This document shows positions 45,257-52,897 of a DNA stretch of 62,589 nt, in pieces; the first letter of the stretch is position 1, and each line of letters starts with the position of its first letter. Made by a program: the position numbers and the translations under genes. Origin of the DNA: an uncultured beta proteobacterium (GTDB lineage: Bacteria > Pseudomonadota > Gammaproteobacteria > Burkholderiales > Burkholderiaceae_E); the NCBI GenBank assembly GCA_903934295.1, contig CAIZNI010000059.1:1-62589 (forward strand). Reading direction: 5' to 3'. Under the pieces are notes generated by a model, which worked only from the letters and a program-made list of their open reading frames with translations, ran no database searches and was not told where the DNA came from.

Positions 45257-46171
45257 ATGTCCTGGAAATTGCCCCCCATGCTCAAGAGCGAACCCGTTTT
45301 CAGCGATCCGCACCTGGAAAGCCTGCTGCCGGCGGTCGGCTTCAGCCGGCGCGGTTTTCTGGCCTCCAGCGCCTCGGTCGGTTTTGCCGTCTCGGCCGGT
45401 CCGGTCATGGCGCAGACGGTCGTGCGCACCCCGGCCGATGGGCTCTACACCGCTGACCTCCGGGTGCCGGTGAGCGGGGGCGAGATGCCCGGCTATCTGG
45501 CGGCACCGGTCAAGTCGGGGCGTCGCGCCACCGTCATCGTCATCCCGGAGATCTTCGGGATGCATGAATACCAGAAGGACATCTGCCGCCGGCTGGCCTT
45601 GCTGGGCTATGCGGGAATCACCTTCGATCCGTTCTTCCGGTTCGGCGATCTGACCCGCCTCACCGAGATCCGCGAGGTGGTCGCCCAGGCGAACAAGCTG
45701 GAAGACCCGCAGATGCTCGCCGACATGGACAGTCTCGTCGCCTTTGCCGGCCAGCATCCCAAGGTTGACTCACGCCGGCTCGGCGTGACCGGCATGTGCC
45801 GCGGCGGCCGTTCGGTGTGGAAGTTCGCCGCGCACAGCCGGCAGGTGAGGGCGGGCGTGTCCTGGTACGGCGGCCTGAATCCGATGCCCCCCGCGATGCC
45901 GCGCACGCCGCACGACGTGGTGGGCGCACTGAACGCGCCGGTGCTGGGCCTGTACGCAGGCGCCGATGCGGGGATTCCGGTGGCGGCGGTGGCGCGGATG
46001 CAGGAAGTGCTCAAGGCCGGCAACCGCGCCAGCCAGAGCAGCCGCTTCATCCTGTATCCCGGCGTGCCGCACGCGTTTCATGCCGACTACCGGCCGTCGT
46101 TCCGCAAGGAAGCGGCCGAGGACGGCTGGCAGCAGATGCTGGCCTGGTTCAAGTCGCACGGCGTGGCCTGA
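45257..46171 (+). CDS. dienelactone hydrolase family protein, Tat-exported
   Basis: A 304-residue alpha/beta hydrolase of the dienelactone hydrolase family. The nucleophile elbow is GMCRGG with Cys181, the family's catalytic Cys; the acid lies in YAGADAGIP and the His in GVPHAFHADYRPS. Unusually for the cytosolic family, the N-terminus carries FSRRGFLASSASVG followed by an exported-protein leader ending at VMAQ, so it should be periplasmic. It is the last gene of the 40953-46171 group. Two starts are possible, 45257 and 45278; neither has a strong ribosome site. The substrate is unknown, perhaps a lactone or an ester. Confidence 0.87.
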   Translation: MSWKLPPMLKSEPVFSDPHLESLLPAVGFSRRGFLASSASVGFAVSAGPVMAQTVVRTPADGLYTADLRVPVSGGEMPGYLAAPVKSGRRATVIVIPEIFGMHEYQKDICRRLALLGYAGITFDPFFRFGDLTRLTEIREVVAQANKLEDPQMLADMDSLVAFAGQHPKVDSRRLGVTGMCRGGRSVWKFAAHSRQVRAGVSWYGGLNPMPPAMPRTPHDVVGALNAPVLGLYAGADAGIPVAAVARMQEVLKAGNRASQSSRFILYPGVPHAFHADYRPSFRKEAAEDGWQQMLAWFKSHGVA

Positions 46172-46385
46172 TTCACGGTCGTTACACTTTTTCTTCCGCT
46201 TTTCCTGCACAAAAACAGGGCAATCCGACGGGAGTTGACCCTGCTCACCGACCGGGCCGACGTCGCCCGGCCGAGTTGAGCCTACGCAAGGTTCCGGTGC
46301 TCTTGGCCACGTAGTTTTCCTTCAGACGCCCGCAGCGAATCGTCGCCGCGACGCGATTCTGTCACCCACAGCGGGAGGGAAAATC

Positions 46386-47237
46386 ATGAACGGCTTCAGA
46401 CCTGGATTCAAGCAAGTGGTGGCGGGCGCCGCCGCCGGTGTTGCTGCGCTTTGCGCGCCGATGGCGCAGGCCGACATGGTGACCGGCATCGTCGATACCT
46501 GGAATGTGAACGTCAACGCGGTGTTCGACACCACCTCGGTGGTCTGGCAGTCGAACGCCAATGTCAGTGCGAGCGCCTCGCAACTGACCTGGGGCCAGGG
46601 GACGAGCGGTCCCAGCAGTCTCACCATTTCCAATTCGCCGGCCAGCCCGAACGCCAACACCAACGGCGCTGCGGTCGCGACGATCGCGGTCACCCACGGC
46701 AACAACCCGATTACCTCGGGCACCGGGGAACTCGGCCAGGTCAATCTGCTGTCGACCCTGACGCTGACGCCGGTGGTGCCGCTCGCGCCCGGACTGGCAC
46801 CCGCAACCATCTCCTTCACCATTCACTTTGACGAGACACCCAATGCCGACAACCCGTGCCTCGGTGGCGGTACGAACGGTGTCGGCGTGAACATCAACGG
46901 GTGCGCCGACATCTTCGTGATCAACCAGAACTCGCTGAACTTTCCGTTCTTCTATGACCTGGATGGAGGCGGGTCGTTGCCGAACCAGATGTACTTCATC
47001 AGTTTTTTTGAAGAGACCAATGCGCTGAATGCGCTGCCCAACGGCGCCTGCACGGCCACCGGGGTGCCTGCGCCGTGCATCGGGTTTCGCACGCCCGAGG
47101 GCGGCGCGACCACCTTCGATTTCGCGGCACTGATCACCACGGAGCCGGTGAACTTCGCTTCCGAACCGGGGGGGCTGGCACTGCTGGGGCTGGGCTTTGC
47201 CGGTGTCGGGCTGACCCGACGGCGCAAGACCAACTGA
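46386..47237 (+). CDS. THxN-type PEP-CTERM sorting-domain protein
   Basis: A 283-residue secreted protein. After the leader (VVAGAAAGVAALCAPMAQA) comes a beta-rich body with the motif AVATIAVTHGNNPITSGTG, whose Thr-His-Gly-Asn marks the THxN family of PEP-CTERM proteins. The C-terminus FASEPGGLALLGLGFAGVGL followed by RRR is a PEP-CTERM tail with SEPG as the recognition motif. In organisms with this tail an EpsH-type exosortase cleaves it and the protein goes to the cell surface or exopolysaccharide; no exosortase gene is in the window. It starts at 46386 after GGGAGG. It is a single gene, followed by a strong hairpin. Confidence 0.88.
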   Translation: MNGFRPGFKQVVAGAAAGVAALCAPMAQADMVTGIVDTWNVNVNAVFDTTSVVWQSNANVSASASQLTWGQGTSGPSSLTISNSPASPNANTNGAAVATIAVTHGNNPITSGTGELGQVNLLSTLTLTPVVPLAPGLAPATISFTIHFDETPNADNPCLGGGTNGVGVNINGCADIFVINQNSLNFPFFYDLDGGGSLPNQMYFISFFEETNALNALPNGACTATGVPAPCIGFRTPEGGATTFDFAALITTEPVNFASEPGGLALLGLGFAGVGLTRRRKTN

Positions 47238-47252
47238 TCGGCCGACCAAAGG

Positions 47253-47273
47253 CCGCCCAGGCGACCTGGGCGG
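47253..47273 (+). terminator. strong hairpin after the PEP-CTERM gene
   Basis: A perfect 9-bp stem pairs CCGCCCAGG (47253-47261) with CCTGGGCGG (47265-47273) across a 3-base loop, 15 bases after the stop codon. There is no U tract behind it, so it may act as a Rho-assisted terminator or as a 3'-end stabiliser. It separates the PEP-CTERM gene from the following operon. Confidence 0.65.
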
Positions 47274-47295
47274 TCGGTATCGCACGCCTTTCGGG

Positions 47296-47323
47296 TTGTC
47301 GGCGCGCGTCAGGTCCGTAAAAT
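47296..47323 (+). promoter_or_regulatory. candidate sigma-70 promoter of the cytochrome-ApbE-RTX operon
   Basis: TTGTCG (47296-47301) and TAAAAT (47318-47323) are 16 bases apart. The start point would be near 47330, about 75 bases before the cytochrome gene. No other reasonable promoter-like pair is seen before 54 kb on this strand, where genes abut. Confidence 0.45.
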
Positions 47324-47405
47324 CCGTGCAGGGTTTCAGGGGATCGGTTGTTGGTGCACAGCGCATCGGCAACCGGTCCGGTCTTCTGCACGGGATTCGC
47401 TGGCG

Positions 47406-48314
47406 ATGCGCCTGCTGGTAGCGGTTTTCATCTGCGCGGTGGCGGGCATCGCGGGTTGCGGTGGTGCCGCGCCCTTCGAGCCGATGCTGGCGGCGCAACC
47501 GGCTCCGGTGACACCGACGCCGGCCGCGCCGCCCGTCGAGGCGCCGGTCGCACCGCCCGCTGTTCCGCCAGTTACCCCGCCAGTTACCCCGCCAGTTACC
47601 CCGCCAGTCACCCCGCCGCTGACGCCCCCCGTCGACATCGCGGTCGCCGACCCCCTGCGCGGCGCGACCTTCTTCATGAGCATTCCGCGCGCCGATCTGC
47701 TGGGCTGCGCCGACTGCCACAGCGACAATCCGCTGGTCCGTAATTTCGGCAATATCTTCTCCGGTCGCAACGCGGTCGACCTGATCCGGCGCGCCATCGC
47801 GAACAACACCGGCGGGATGGCCTATCTGGGCGGCTTCTTCAGTGCCGCCGATCTCGCCGACATCGCGGCCTATCTGGGCAATTCGCCCGGTTCGCTGCTG
47901 TTTCCGCCGACGCCGGCGGGCCGCACCAGCGCGCCCCTGTCGGTCACCGTCAGCACCAGCACCAAGATCGGCGTCGGGAGCCTTTCGATCTCGGTCCAGG
48001 GGGACTTCCTGATTGTGGGCGGCAACTGCGGCAGTGCGATCGAGCGCTTCTCCAGTTGCCGCATCGATGTGGCCTATCGCCCGGGCGCCAGCGGTTCGCG
48101 CAGCGGCGTCCTGCTGATCAGCCACGACGGCACGCCGGCGCCGGTGCGCATCCTGCTCGGTGCCGAGTCGGGCCCTTCGGCGCTGGGCCCGGCCTTGCTG
48201 CCGCTGGCTCGTGCCGGGCATCGCGCGCTGGTCCCGGCCTTGCCGCCGCTGGCCCGGGCCGGGCATGACGCGCGGGGTCCGGCGGAACTGTCGGCTCGGG
48301 GCGGGCATGGCTGA
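47406..48314 (+). CDS. lipoprotein monoheme cytochrome c with proline-rich linker
   Basis: A 302-residue exported protein. The lipobox is GIAGC (Cys18). Residues 25-75 are a Pro/Val/Thr/Ala linker containing four 12-bp repeats. One heme site, CADCH (101-105), lies in a compact cytochrome domain with NIFSGRNAVDLIRRAI and the possible axial Met in GGMAYLG. A beta-rich domain follows (LSVSTSTKIGVGSLSISVQG-like, with a Cys pair), resembling the choice-of-anchor type modules. The end is a 45-bp repeated tail (LARAGHRALVPALPPLARAG). It is the first gene of a tightly packed operon and overlaps the TlpA gene by eight bases. The likely role is electron transfer at the membrane surface. Confidence 0.8.
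   Translation: MRLLVAVFICAVAGIAGCGGAAPFEPMLAAQPAPVTPTPAAPPVEAPVAPPAVPPVTPPVTPPVTPPVTPPLTPPVDIAVADPLRGATFFMSIPRADLLGCADCHSDNPLVRNFGNIFSGRNAVDLIRRAIANNTGGMAYLGGFFSAADLADIAAYLGNSPGSLLFPPTPAGRTSAPLSVTVSTSTKIGVGSLSISVQGDFLIVGGNCGSAIERFSSCRIDVAYRPGASGSRSGVLLISHDGTPAPVRILLGAESGPSALGPALLPLARAGHRALVPALPPLARAGHDARGPAELSARGGHG
47571..47618 (+). repeat. four 12-bp tandem repeats encoding Val-Thr-Pro-Pro
   Basis: Units GTTACCCCGCCA start at 47571, 47583 and 47595, and a diverged unit (GTCACCCCGCCG) follows at 47607. They code for the proline-rich linker between the lipid anchor and the heme domain of the cytochrome. A change in copy number preserves frame and alters the reach of the heme domain. Confidence 0.94.
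48188..48277 (+). repeat. 45-bp imperfect tandem duplication at the end of the cytochrome gene
   Basis: The 45 bases at 48188-48232 are repeated with several substitutions at 48233-48277 (both begin CCCGGCCTTGC). The duplication encodes two copies of a Pro-Ala-Leu-x-Pro-Leu-Ala-Arg-Ala-Gly-His motif and forms most of the protein tail. Confidence 0.85.
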
Positions 48315-48843
48315 GCCGAACCGCACGGTCGCCGCACGCCGGCGGGCGCTCAAGGGCGTGTCGGTCGGGTTGTCGATGGCACTCGCGCCGGCGCTGTCAT
48401 CGCCGGCCGCCGCCCGCGACACCGCTGCCGAGCGGGCGCCCGAATTCGCGCTGCGCGCCAGCGGCGGGGAGCCGGTGCTGGCCGATGGCAGCCGCTGGCG
48501 GGCGACCTACCTCGATTTCTGGGCCTCCTGGTGCGCGCCGTGCCAGCTGTCGTTTCCCTGGATGAACGACATGCACGACCGCTTCGCCGCCAGCGGGCTG
48601 CGCATCGTCGCCGTCAACCTGGATCGCCGCGACGCCGACGCCCTGCAGTTCCTGCGCAAGTTCCCCCCGCGCTTCGAATGGGCGATGGACCCCGGCGCGC
48701 TGATCGCCGCGCGGCTCGACATCAAGGCCATGCCCACCGCGCTGCTGATCGGGGCCGATCGACGCATCCTGTGGCGCCATCACGGGTTTCGGCTCGATGA
48801 TCGCGCCGAGCTCGAGCGTCGCCTGCGGGCGCAGGCCGGCTGA
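48307..48843 (+). CDS. TlpA-like periplasmic thioredoxin
   Basis: A 178-residue exported thioredoxin-fold protein. A basic N-terminus and a leader (VSVGLSMALAPALSSPAAAR) precede FALRASGGEPVLADGSRW and the active site FWASWCAPCQLSFP (Cys76, Cys79). The cis-Pro loop reads IKAMPTALLIG. TlpA/ResA-like proteins reduce disulfides in the envelope, for instance in apocytochromes or in Cys-rich partners. Here likely clients are the upstream heme protein and the Cys-rich DUF4266 lipoprotein, whose start codon overlaps the TlpA stop by one base. The ATG at 48307 overlaps the cytochrome gene. Confidence 0.88.
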   Translation: MAEPNRTVAARRRALKGVSVGLSMALAPALSSPAAARDTAAERAPEFALRASGGEPVLADGSRWRATYLDFWASWCAPCQLSFPWMNDMHDRFAASGLRIVAVNLDRRDADALQFLRKFPPRFEWAMDPGALIAARLDIKAMPTALLIGADRRILWRHHGFRLDDRAELERRLRAQAG

Positions 48844-49085
48844 TGGCGATGCGCCGCCTGTCGCGTGCGCTGTGCCGCGCCAGCCTGCTCGCCATTGCAC
48901 TGGCCGGCGTGGGCGGCTGCGGGGTAGACGGTCCCAAGCCCTGGGAGCGCGATCTGCTTTCCAGGCCGGCCATGATGATGGACCCCGATCCCCTCGATCG
49001 CCGGTTCGCCGACCACATCTACACCAGCAAGGAAAACTCGTCGGGCGGGTACGGGTTGAGCGGGGGCGGTTGTGGCTGCAACTGA
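48843..49085 (+). CDS. DUF4266 small lipoprotein with Cys-rich C-terminus
   Basis: An 80-residue lipoprotein recognised as DUF4266 by its layout: lipobox (GVGGC, Cys26), KPWERDLLSRPAMMMDPDPL, then HIYTSKENSSGGYG and the C-terminal GGGCGCN. The two Cys near the end, in a flexible glycine-rich tail, look like a thiol, metal or cofactor attachment point. Function is unknown. It is encoded between TlpA and DUF3570, overlapping both (one and 14 bases), an arrangement I recall from other proteobacteria with ApbE next to it. The outer-membrane DUF3570 protein may hold or expose it. Confidence 0.88.
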   Translation: MAMRRLSRALCRASLLAIALAGVGGCGVDGPKPWERDLLSRPAMMMDPDPLDRRFADHIYTSKENSSGGYGLSGGGCGCN

Positions 49086-50241
49086 GCCGTTGCCGAGTCA
49101 ACCGCCCGGCCGGCGCGAGCCGTCGGCGCCCCGGCGCTGGGGCTGCGTGGTCGCGGCGGCGCTGGCGCTGCCTGGCGTGGCCCCCGCGCAGACCGGCCCC
49201 GGCCCGGCGCTGGTCGGCGTGCGGGTGCTCAACTATCACGACTGGCAGCCCGGGCTGGATCGGATCCGGGTCAACTCGCCGGCGCTGATTTTGCAGACGC
49301 CGGTGGGCGATCGCTGGGGCGTCGAGACCGCGCTGACCACTGACAGCGTCTCGGGCGCCTCGCCGCGTTATCACAGCGCGGTCTCGGGCGCCTCGCGGAT
49401 GCATGATCGGCGGCGCGCGGGAGATCTGCGCATCACCCGCTACGACGAGCGTTCCAGCTGGTCGCTCGGCATGGCCGGGTCCAATGAGAACGACTTCCGC
49501 TCGCGCGCGCTGTCGGCTCAGGGCAGCTGGTCGACGCCCGACAACAACCGGACCTGGACGGCCGGCATCGGCCATCGCCTGGATCGCATCGGATCGGTGA
49601 ATGCGCCCGCCCTCGACGAACGTCGGCGCACGCTGGAACTGGCTGCCGGCGTCACCCAGGCGCTGTCGCGCCGCGATCTGATCCAGTTCGGCATCACCCA
49701 TGCCAACGGTCATGGTTACTACAGCGACCCCTACAAGCTGCCCGACCTGCGCCCGGACAGCCGGCGCCAGACCAGCGCCACCGTGCGCTGGCATCATCAC
49801 CTCGAGGGCTGGGACACCACGCTGCGCGCCAGCTACCGGCTCTATGGCGACAGCTTCGGCATCCGGTCGCACACCGCGACCCTGGAGCCGGTGGTCGCGC
49901 TCGCACCCGGGGTCACGCTTGCGCCCTCGGTGCGGCTCTATTCGCAAGGTGCGGCCAGTTTCTATTACAATCCGGTGCGGGCTTACAGCGGCGTGCCCAC
50001 GCCGCCGGGCTATTTCGACGGTCCGCCGGTGCCGCTGTCGGCCGACCAGCGTTTGTCGGCATTCGGTGCGCTCACGATCGGGCTGCGCCTGGCGGTCGAG
50101 TTCGGCGACGGCTGGCAGGCCGACATCCGGATCGAGCGCTATGAACAGCGCAGCGCCTGGCACCTGCGCGGGCAGGGCTCGCGCGGCATCGATCCCTTCT
50201 CGGCGAGCTTCGTTCAATGGGGGCTGGTGCGCCGCTTCTGA
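49072..50241 (+). CDS. DUF3570 predicted outer-membrane beta-barrel protein
   Basis: A 389-residue protein starting at GTG 49072 inside the DUF4266 gene. A leader ends near GVAPAQ. The remainder shows amphipathic strands with many aromatic residues and family phrases such as VRVLNYHDWQPG, HANGHGYYSDPYKLPDLRP and ASYRLYGDSFGIRSHT, and it ends in QWGLVRRF, with the terminal Phe of outer-membrane barrels. DUF3570 has no assigned role. Its fixed association with DUF4266 and ApbE suggests a porin-cytochrome-like or lipoprotein display function; this is inference. The gap to apbE is 15 bases. Confidence 0.87.
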   Translation: MAATEPLPSQPPGRREPSAPRRWGCVVAAALALPGVAPAQTGPGPALVGVRVLNYHDWQPGLDRIRVNSPALILQTPVGDRWGVETALTTDSVSGASPRYHSAVSGASRMHDRRRAGDLRITRYDERSSWSLGMAGSNENDFRSRALSAQGSWSTPDNNRTWTAGIGHRLDRIGSVNAPALDERRRTLELAAGVTQALSRRDLIQFGITHANGHGYYSDPYKLPDLRPDSRRQTSATVRWHHHLEGWDTTLRASYRLYGDSFGIRSHTATLEPVVALAPGVTLAPSVRLYSQGAASFYYNPVRAYSGVPTPPGYFDGPPVPLSADQRLSAFGALTIGLRLAVEFGDGWQADIRIERYEQRSAWHLRGQGSRGIDPFSASFVQWGLVRRF

Positions 50242-50256
50242 GGCGCATCGACAGAC

Positions 50257-51186
50257 ATGGAACTCGGATTCGATTTTCCGGCCATGGCCGGGATGAACGA
50301 GGTGCGGGTCGCCGGCGCGCACGAGGCGCTGCTGCACCGGGCCGCGCAGGCCGCGATCGCCGAGGTTCGCCGCATCGAATCCCGCTACTCGCGATACGAC
50401 CCCGACAGCATCGTCTCGCGGATCAACGCGGCGGCCGGCAGCGGGCGGGCGGTGCCGGTTGATGCGGAAACCGCCGGACTGCTCGGCTTCGCCGGCCAGT
50501 TGCACCAGTTCAGCGAGGGGCGCTTCGACATCACCGCCGGCGTGCTGCGCCGGGCCTGGGATTTCCGCCGGCCGCGCCTGCCGCAGCAAGCTGAACTGCA
50601 GCCCCTGCTGGCGCTGATCGGCTGGCCGAAGGTGCGCCTGGCCGCCGGTTCGATCGAGTTGCCGCTGGTGGGCATGGAACTGGACTTCGGCGGCTTCGGC
50701 AAGGAATATGCAGCGGATCGGGCGGCCGAGGTTCTGGTTCAGGCCGGTGTCGCCCATGGTTACGTGAACCTGGGTGGCGACATCCGCGTCGTCGGACCGC
50801 GAACCGATGGCGGCGGCTGGTGCTTCGGGCTGCAGCACCCGCGCCGGGCCGATGCGCTGATCGGGCAGGTGGTGCTGACCGACGGTGCGCTGGCCACCAG
50901 CGGCGACTATGAGCGGTTTTTCGATCTGGACGGACAGCGTTATTGCCACCTGATCGATCCGCGCAGCGGGTGGCCGGTCAGGCACTGGCAATCGGTCAGT
51001 GTGATCGGCCCGACCTGCGCGGCCGCCGGGGCACTGAGCACGCTGACGATGCTGAGGGATGAACAGGGACTGGAGTGGCTCCAGTCGCAGGAAGTGGATT
51101 TCATGCTGGTGGATTCGACCGGCCAATTCCGGACGAGCGCCGCGATGGCATCTCACGCGGGCGGTGTTCAGGAGAGCACGCAGTGA
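50257..51186 (+). CDS. apbE: FAD:protein FMN transferase ApbE
   Basis: A 309-residue ApbE family enzyme, which transfers FMN from FAD to a Thr or Ser of exported proteins using Mg. Recognisable motifs: IESRYSRYDPDSIVSRINA, the FAD/metal region MELDFGGFGKEYAADRA, GYVNLGGDIRVVG, the characteristic ATSGDYERFFDLDG and CHLIDPRSGWPV. The N-terminus FDFPAMAGMNEVRV has no strong leader, so it may act in the cytoplasm or need another start. The only operon neighbour with an SGAT sequence like the FMN acceptor motif is the DUF1501 protein. The stop lies within a duplicated ribosome-binding segment. Confidence 0.93.
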   Translation: MELGFDFPAMAGMNEVRVAGAHEALLHRAAQAAIAEVRRIESRYSRYDPDSIVSRINAAAGSGRAVPVDAETAGLLGFAGQLHQFSEGRFDITAGVLRRAWDFRRPRLPQQAELQPLLALIGWPKVRLAAGSIELPLVGMELDFGGFGKEYAADRAAEVLVQAGVAHGYVNLGGDIRVVGPRTDGGGWCFGLQHPRRADALIGQVVLTDGALATSGDYERFFDLDGQRYCHLIDPRSGWPVRHWQSVSVIGPTCAAAGALSTLTMLRDEQGLEWLQSQEVDFMLVDSTGQFRTSAAMASHAGGVQESTQ

Positions 51187-51214
51187 GCGCACAGGAGAAC
51201 ACGCAGTGACCGCA
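51169..51214 (+). repeat. 23-bp tandem duplication of a ribosome site and start codon
   Basis: The 23 bases at 51169-51191 (beginning CAGGAGAGCACGCAGTGA) are repeated at 51192-51214 with two substitutions. Each copy has CAGGAGA followed by GTG at proper distance. In the first copy the GTG overlaps the apbE stop and opens an 8-codon frame whose TGA (51207-51209) overlaps the GTG of the second copy (51206), which starts the DUF1800 gene. Confidence 0.9.
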
Positions 51215-52897
51215 GACACCCTTCGTCCCCGCAACGCGCCGCTGCGACTGTTCACGCTGCTGTTGGCCGGCCTGCTCGCCGCCTGCGGTGCGCAGTCCTC
51301 GTCCGACCCGGCGACACCCGCGCCGAGCGCCTCTTCCGGGCAGGTCGCCGCGTCGAGCGGTGCCTCGGCGGTGACGCAGTACGCCGCGTCGCGATTCGCC
51401 GAGCAGGCGAGTTTCGGCGCCAAGCCCGCGCTGGTGGCCGAGATCCGGCAAAAGGGCTTCGAGCAGTGGATCGACGAACAGTTCCTGCTGCCGGCCTCGA
51501 CCATCGATCCCACCCCCTTGCTGGGCTTCGTCGAGCCGATTCCGCAGGACGACTGGCGCCGCTACCGGGCGGCGTTTCCCGACATCGCGATCGGCGCGGC
51601 CGATCAGCTGCGCATCCGCGTCTCCTGGGCCTTGTCGCAGTTCCTGGTGGTCAGCGATCGCAAGGTCGACATCGTCGGGGCGCTCTACTGGATCAATTTC
51701 CTGCAGCGGCAGTCGTTGGGCAACTACAGCGACCTGCTCTACCAGCTCTCGATCCATCCGGCGATGGGCATCTATCTGGACAACAACCAGAACCGGCCCA
51801 AGAGCGCGGAGTGTCCGAACTGCGCGCCCAACGAGAATTTCGCCCGGGAACTCATGCAGCTGTTCGCGCTGGGCGTGGTCCGGCTGAACGCGGACGGCAC
51901 ACCCCAGCGCGATGGCCGCGGCGCCTTCATCGAAACCTACAAGCAGAAGGACGTCGAGGAACTGGCCCGGGTGCTCACCGGCTGGACGATCGATCCCGTG
52001 CCGGCCAGTCGCCCGAACCGCAACTACGCCAACTGGGCTCGGCCGATGGTGCCCTCGACCTGGCCACCCGAGCGCGATTCCGGCGTCAAGCTGGTGCTGG
52101 GCCGCTCGTTCCCGGCCGGGCAGTCCCAGGCCCGCGATCTTGCCGATGCGGTGGCGCTGCTGATGTCGCATCCCAACATCGCGCCCTTCGTGTCCACCCG
52201 GCTCATCCAGCACCTGGTCAAGAGCAATCCGAGTCCGGCGTATGTGGGGCGGGTCGCGGCGCGGTTTCGCGACAACGGCCAGGGCGTCGCGGGCGACATG
52301 AAGGCGGTGGTCAAGGCGGTGCTGCTCGACACCGAAGCTCGCGCCGGCGACCGGCCGGGGGGTGGCCGCGCCGATGACGGCAAGCTGCGCGAGCCCTTCC
52401 TGCACCTGACGGCGGTGTGGCGCGGCCTCGGCTGTACCCGGGTGCCGACCCTGTCCTACGGGCCCAACCTGCCGCAGGGCCAGATGCCGATCGGGGCCGA
52501 AAGTGTTTTCAGCTTCTATGCGCCCACTGACCGGGCGCCGGGCAGCAATCTGCTGGCCCCGGAGCAGAAGATCGTCAACGCGTCCGAATTCCAATCCCGT
52601 CTGAATCTGACCTACGGGATGCGCTGGGACAACGGCTTGCCGCAGCCCTCGCTCACCGCGATGCTGAGCGCGGGCTGTGGCGTCGACACGCTTGCGCAGG
52701 CCTATGCGGCGTCTCCGGCGGCGTTCCTGGCGCAGCTCGCCGAGCGCTTCTTCCGGGGCACGATGCCACCCACCCTGCGCAACGACATCGAGCAGCTCAT
52801 CCGCCAGCCCCAGTGGGACGTCAACCTGCCCGAGGAGGGCGCGCTTCGGATGCTCGACTACGCACTCACCAGCCCCTATTTCGGAGCGATGAAATGA
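51206..52897 (+). CDS. DUF1800 family lipoprotein (second copy)
   Basis: A 563-residue DUF1800 protein. Unlike the first copy it carries a lipoprotein leader (LFTLLLAGLLAACG, Cys27) and an Ala/Ser linker. Family motifs are QYAASRFAEQASFGAKPALV, NENFARELMQLFALGVVRLN and VEELARVLTGWTID. A CPNC (in SAECPNCAPNENF) just before the hallmark motif is noteworthy as a possible redox or metal pair. I start at GTG 51206 in the second ribosome-site copy. The stop overlaps the DUF1501 gene (ATGA). Low identity to the first copy suggests separate lineages rather than recent duplication. Confidence 0.88.
   Translation: MTADTLRPRNAPLRLFTLLLAGLLAACGAQSSSDPATPAPSASSGQVAASSGASAVTQYAASRFAEQASFGAKPALVAEIRQKGFEQWIDEQFLLPASTIDPTPLLGFVEPIPQDDWRRYRAAFPDIAIGAADQLRIRVSWALSQFLVVSDRKVDIVGALYWINFLQRQSLGNYSDLLYQLSIHPAMGIYLDNNQNRPKSAECPNCAPNENFARELMQLFALGVVRLNADGTPQRDGRGAFIETYKQKDVEELARVLTGWTIDPVPASRPNRNYANWARPMVPSTWPPERDSGVKLVLGRSFPAGQSQARDLADAVALLMSHPNIAPFVSTRLIQHLVKSNPSPAYVGRVAARFRDNGQGVAGDMKAVVKAVLLDTEARAGDRPGGGRADDGKLREPFLHLTAVWRGLGCTRVPTLSYGPNLPQGQMPIGAESVFSFYAPTDRAPGSNLLAPEQKIVNASEFQSRLNLTYGMRWDNGLPQPSLTAMLSAGCGVDTLAQAYAASPAAFLAQLAERFFRGTMPPTLRNDIEQLIRQPQWDVNLPEEGALRMLDYALTSPYFGAMK

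Noticed and set aside
46285-46330. A possible sigma-54 site (TTGGCCACGTAGTTTT) before the PEP-CTERM gene
   Set aside because: GG is followed after ten bases by TT and not GC, so the invariant -12 element is missing.
48397-51513. A 1,038-codon open frame on the minus strand opposite TlpA, DUF4266, DUF3570 and ApbE
   Set aside because: In GC-rich DNA the antisense frame of strongly biased genes rarely meets stops. The translation is Arg/Ala/Gly/His-rich without domains, and four well-recognised plus-strand genes occupy the same bases.
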